DNA of 64,000 bases from Trifolium pratense (lineage: Eukaryota; Streptophyta; Magnoliopsida; Fabales; Fabaceae): NCBI RefSeq assembly GCF_020283565.1, contig NC_060064.1, positions 3,060,001 through 3,124,000 of the forward strand, given 5' to 3'. Positions within the stretch are counted from its first letter, which is position 1. Each line of letters opens with the position of its first letter. The notes under the pieces were generated by a model. That model made no database searches and had not been told where the DNA came from. It worked only from the letters and a program-made list of their open reading frames with translations. Positions 59,794 through 64,000 of this stretch are shown here, piece after piece. Position numbers and translations under genes: made by a program.

Positions 59794-60156
59794 TAAATTG
59801 TTGGGGTTGATTGTCAAGTCTCACATCGCCTAGTTTCTTAAATAAAGGAAAGAGGTTAAAAAATAGCTATTGAAAGTCCCACATCGCTTATAATTGTGAA
59901 GCAATGAGGAAATCAAAGCTATATAATGGACCTAAGCTATTTGTTTCTAATTGCACCAGTCAGTAGCACTTTAAGCCTATATCTGACTTTTTGTTTTTCT
60001 CTTATACTCTTGTATTAGAGTGTTGTGAGATGTAGTTAGGTATTTGCTTTGGAGAGTGGGGTGTAATGGGGGTCGAGGGAAGGTTGAGGGTAGTCTATGT
60101 GTTTTAACAATTTTCACATAGTGATATTCTCTATGCCGGTTTTTCCCAACATAAAT
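59794..60156. mobile_element. Solo LTR with 5-bp target duplication
   Basis: The LTR is 59799-60151, starting TGTTGGGGTTGATTG and ending TTTTTCCCAACA, with inverted TGTTGGG/CCCAACA termini. Exact flanks TAAAT at 59794-59798 and 60152-60156. No internal domain and no second LTR are present, so it arose by LTR-LTR recombination. It contains two AGTCYCACATCGC words near its start, a feature of several plant LTR families. Confidence 0.88.
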
Positions 60157-61094
60157 GATTCTACCAACAATGTTAAAATAGTTAACATGACTCTTTCTGA
60201 AAAGGAAATCAAATTCAATTTCTAGAGTCACCTATATGAAAGGTAGTTTAGCTCTAATAAAAAAATGTTCTGCTCCAAAAAAGAAGTTAGATTCAATTTC
60301 TAGAGTAAACTATATAATAAAGAACCTACAACATCGAGTTTTGGAGACCCGCGTTCTATTGAACTAAACTAAGAGCGCTTTTTTTTAATGAGAAATTTTA
60401 TTTTAGTTGAATCGGTCGAAATTGATCTTTGGTGATACGATAACTAATAGGGATGACCAGATTTGAACATGTGACATTTTGTAACCAAACAAACACCCTA
60501 CCTACCAAGCAAAAAGTGTTCCGCTACCGTCTTCAAAATTAAAAATTAATCTCATAGAGGGTCAAAATGACTTAAGCGGTGGAAATGCATTGTGGCACCT
60601 ACTGAGGGTCAAAGATCCTACCTTGAACTTACAATCCAAAAAATCTTGCAATGTTCATCATCTGTCTCATTTCTCCCGCATCCATATATCTTTTCTTCTA
60701 TCAAATGGCACACTTAAAAAGTAGAGATTAATAAGAAATTAGTCTTTGTCTCTATACCTTGCTCTGAAATAGGTCTCTGACAGAGTCAAAACTTATTTGA
60801 ATGTTAGTGTCTTTTTTAATTTTTTGACAAGCAGTTGTTAGTGTCCTTGATTGAGTATGTTCATCATCTGAGCATAAAACTAATCATTTGATTCGTAATA
60901 CTGAGATGTTTTCACATTATTGAAACCTAACAACGCACATAAACCCCTCAACTTAAATTTGGAAAACAATGAAGATATATACATAATGGTAAATAGGATT
61001 GGAGCTTGTTTACCAAGGATGGCGAATTGGCATTGTCTTCGTAGTGTTAAGTATCTAAAAGTAATTACTCAAGAGCATTACCAAAACAATAAGA

Positions 61095-61920
61095 AAAAAC
61101 TTAGGCTAAATTGCAGTTTTGGCCCCCCACGTTTCATAATTGTGCGATTTTGGCCCCCCACGTTTCAAATGTGCGATTTTGGCCCCCCACGTTTCAAATG
61201 TGCGATTTTGGTCCCCCACGTTTGCCCCCTTTTGCATTTCTTGGTCCCCGTTGACTATTTTGACCAAAAAATTGATGACATGGAATATTTTTTACACGTG
61301 TCTTAATTGTATTGGCCAACCAAAATTTATTATTATTTTTTTAAAAAAAATAATCAAGGAAAGGTCACGTGATTTTTTTTGGGGGGTTTAATTTTTTTTT
61401 TCCGGCAATGTCATTTTGTATAATGAATGAATATTTTGAATTTGAAATATTTTGAATTATGATTTTTTTGTTAAACCAATTAATGAGACCAAGTTTTTAG
61501 ATTCTGGTTTTTCAATATAGCATAATCAATTCTTGAAACCAATTAATGAGAATTTGGTAGAAGCAAGTGCATCAACATAATATTTGTGGTGGAGAATAAT
61601 GTTCTTGAAAAAGTCACGTGACCTATCCTTTTTTTTAAAAAAAAATAATAATAATAAATTTTGGTTGACCAATACAATTAAGACACGTGTAAAAAATATT
61701 TCATGTCATCAATTTTTTGGTCAAAATAGTCAACGGGGACCAAGAAATGCAAAAGGGGGCAAACGTGGGGGACCAAAATCGCACATTTGAAACGTGGAGG
61801 GCCAAAATCGCACAATTATGAAACGTGGGGGGCCAAAATCGCACATTTGAAACGTGAGGGGCCAAAATCGCACAATTATGAAACGTGGGGGGCCAAAACT
61901 GCAATTTAGCCAAAAACTTA
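61095..61920. mobile_element. Mutator-type fold-back element with repeated GGCCCCCCACGTTTC arms
   Basis: The element is 61104-61911 (808 bp). Both ends read GGCTAAATTGCAGTTTTGGC on opposite strands, and inverted arms of about 290 bases each carry tandem GGCCCCCCACGTTTCA blocks (four on the left, counting one GGTCCCCC variant; five on the right), then GACTATTTTGACCAAAAAAT and GACACGTGTAAAAAAT-type words. Exact 9-base target duplication AAAAACTTA at 61095-61103 and 61912-61920. The ORFs seen in the arms are translations of the repeat, not genes. Confidence 0.93.
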
Positions 61921-62060
61921 ATCGAGGACAAGGGTTGGACCATGAAAATTATTAATGTGCTTGAGAGGGCCCTAATGACTAATGAGGAAAGAAACACATG
62001 GATAAAATTCGTCAAATTTTCTGTTTGTGAAATGTGAAAATACCCTCATCATCAATAATA

Positions 62061-62189
62061 TACCCCCTCCGTCCCAAAATATAAGGGAAAATTGGTCAAA
62101 GAAACTTGATGTATTTGGTTAAAAATTTGGACTAAATACATCAACTTTTGTTGACCAATTTTCCCTTATATTTTGGGACGGAGGGAGTA
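62061..62189. mobile_element. Short Stowaway-type MITE, nearly perfect palindrome
   Basis: Ends CCCCCTCCGTCCCAAAATAT and, on the minus strand, CTCCCTCCGTCCCAAAATAT, bounded by TA (62061-62062 and 62188-62189). The arms stay complementary through AAGGGAAAATTGGTCAA and TTGATGTATTT, giving a 125-bp hairpin. Confidence 0.92.
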
Positions 62190-62660
62190 TGTAATATCAA
62201 ACATAAATACAATCGGATGCCAACGGTGTAAATAACGACAATGGCTATAAGCATTAAACCAACAGGAACAGGTACCCAACTCTTCATAATGCATGGAAGA
62301 AAAAAATCAACAAATTAATTCTAAGTCGATTTTCTTGGGAAACAGTCGTGTTTGAACTCTTGTATGCCAACAAACAAGTTCTGTATCTACATTTGCACAT
62401 AAGTGATAGGACACAACCAACAAAGACAATTACAGTATGAAGACCAAGATCAACAATAACAAAGACTGTTTTGTTTGCTTGGGAGTGGAGGCTGACAACA
62501 GACACAAATGAATGTTCACACACGATCTGCTTAAATCCTTCCCTGGAATGTAAGAAACCACACTTAGATCATAGTTCTCTCCTAGCCAAAAACCAATATT
62601 GGTAGATGCCCATATCTTCTCTATAGCAATAACATTTACCCAAACAACCTAGCTAATCGG

Positions 62661-63431
62661 TCACCTAGCACCAGTTTTATCAGCTGCAGGAACTTTTTCA
62701 GGGTAACTGGATACATCCAAGTCAATAAGCGTCAAATCATATGGTATAGACACAGAATGGGAGACATCCACAAGCAAGGAAGATTTCGTTACATCAGAGA
62801 TTGAAGCATCCGGAAATGAAACAGAATTTGACGGAGTACTACTATTAGAAGAGAAGTTTGACATCTGTATGTCGTCTACCTTATTTCCAATTATATGCTT
62901 ATTTTTTCTCACATTATCCATTTCTGGGCCAATCGGAACAAATGTTCGTGACCTGTACTTCCTTGTTCCTTCTTCCCCTTCACTGTGGTTATAGAGAACA
63001 TAATCATGATAGGTTGGTGCGAACTGTCACAAATTTGAGTGGTATCAGATTATCAATTAGTGGAGAAAAAACAGGTAAAGGCAAGAAATTTTAAAAAATA
63101 ATGCATTGCAGCGTAACAGTTACACATTAAGCCTAGAGCAAAGCCATATGCTAGCAATGTCATAGAATATGGACAAAACATAGAAAGTGAGACTCACTTG
63201 GTGAACTGTATCATGGTAAAAGTCATTCAACTTCAAAGCATGCCCAAGGCTAGCAGTCAAACCACGGGATCCACCTATATTAGCCCCAGCATATTCTTTG
63301 TATGGAAATGCATAGAAGTGGCCTAGAGCAGCAATAAGCATCTCAACACAAATGATAAAGTTTTGAAGTAAAGCAGCTTCTTCGGCATCCTCGATGAATC
63401 CCGACTTTGCAGCAAGAAAGAATAGCACCCC
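62661..63431 (-). CDS. LAZ1: LAZ1 homologue (DUF300), last two exons (partial gene)
   Basis: Exons 63431-63198 (78 codons) and 63023-62661 (120 codons plus TGA), both phase 0 with AG and GT borders, encode the C-terminal part of the protein. Exon one reads GVLFFLAAKSGFIEDAEEAA, LLQNFIICVEMLIAALGHFY and AFPYKEYAGANIGG, ending DTVHQ. Exon two reads FAPTYHDYVLYNHSEGEEGT, RKYRSRTFVPIGPEMDNVRK and a serine-rich tail to TGAR. This is the conserved DUF300 end (a transmembrane segment, then a cytosolic tail) of plant LAZ1 proteins, which are multi-pass membrane proteins named for suppression of autoimmune cell death and linked to vacuolar membranes. Upstream exons lie beyond the right edge. Which LAZ1 paralogue it is cannot be fixed from this part. 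Confidence 0.88.
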
Positions 63432-64000
63432 CTAAGAAATGAAAAGCAAAAAAGTCATGTAGCTTCAAACCTCTAGTGAAGAAAAAAATCAAACACATTA
63501 AAATAACAAGCTAACAAATAGTATAGGCTATAGTTACATCCCATCACATAGCAAACCTTTTGCATGCAAATAAATAATATATGATCGTACAACTATATGA
63601 ATGTCAAGTTTCCATTTTTTATTACTATGACTCTAATGTCTAAATAAGCTTAGAATTTGAAGTATAACTTGGAAAGTAAAAACCTTGAGAAACTGACAAC
63701 ACAGGTTAAAGGAGGTAAGTTAAAAAAATGTAGTTGACTTGTGACTTTCACAAACAAAAGGATGATCACCATTGAACATTTTTCTCTATATATTAAACTT
63801 GGATGATCAAAATGATTATCAAGAAAAAACAAAGAATCAAACACAACACAAATGGTTGAGTACAAAAGTTGGGATCATAAAAGTCATATGATTCAGAGTG
63901 TGTCAATCACCTGTTTAGTACTCATTTCTTGAGTAGAAGAAGAAACGGTAAAAAAAAAAGTTCATTGAAAGATTCGGAGTTAATCAGTTTACATATTAAT

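Noticed and set aside
60920..61391. Two plus ORFs (128 and 83 residues) with repeated FGPPRF peptides
   Set aside because: They are translations of the tandem GGCCCCCCACGTTTC arms of the fold-back element, as is the minus ORF at 62015-61701.
62284..62523. 79-residue minus ORF beyond the LAZ1 stop
   Set aside because: It lies in the presumed 3' UTR of LAZ1, has no start context or family signature, and the LAZ1 tail ends properly at 62661.

Overview
This is nuclear DNA of a flowering plant. The genes are intron-rich, intergenic DNA is AT-rich, and nearly every spacer holds plant transposable-element relics: SINEs, a TRIM, solo LTRs, Stowaway, Tourist, hAT and Mutator-type MITEs, a Helitron end and LINE fragments. 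The gene set and repeat types suggest a legume, probably of the Medicago/Trifolium/Pisum group; that taxonomic call is inference from memory, not a search.

Layout. 1-231: first exon of a pectin acetylesterase (minus), running off the left edge. 5.7-9.2 kb: a complete six-exon NPF4-type NRT1/PTR transporter (minus) whose first coding exon is only the ATG. 9.2-19.3 kb: gene-poor DNA with MITEs, a SINE, a LINE tail and a perfectly bounded TRIM retrotransposon. 19.36-20.59 kb: a two-exon germin-like protein (plus). 24.7-25.2 kb: a small unrecognised nuclear-type protein (minus). 25.6-27.1 kb: a Helitron 3' terminus (minus orientation) followed by about 10.5 copies of a 120-bp tandem repeat. 28.5-35.5 kb: a region of repeated modules and small exon-like pieces on the minus strand, including a frameshifted exon of a CPP/TSO1-type CXC domain. 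35.8-45 kb: a dense and partly nested MITE field, with one small unrecognised gene at 41.9 kb. 45.8-47.3 kb: a complete three-exon F-box/LRR/FBD gene (minus), with F-box/FBD fragments at 41.5, 45.5 and 54.9 kb. 49.3-51.2 kb: a Tourist-like element holding a LINE RNase H ORF. 51.3-56.7 kb: hAT, LTR, gypsy, copia and LINE relics mixed with a displaced LAZ1 exon. 57.5-57.8 kb: a small basic plant protein (minus). 59.8 kb: a solo LTR. 61.1-61.9 kb: a Mutator-type fold-back element. 62.7-63.4 kb: the last two exons of a LAZ1 homologue (DUF300, minus), whose upstream exons lie beyond the right edge.

The genes are unrelated single-copy neighbours, apart from the F-box/FBD fragments, which look like local gene birth and death, and the LAZ1 fragments. 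Most of what is notable is transposable-element biology. Ten insertions have target-site duplications readable by eye (eight exact, two tentative). The strongest unexplained region is the possible Helitron-linked, exon-shuffled minus-strand locus at 25.6-35.5 kb. All coordinates, splice sites and reading frames were worked out by hand; no database search was possible.
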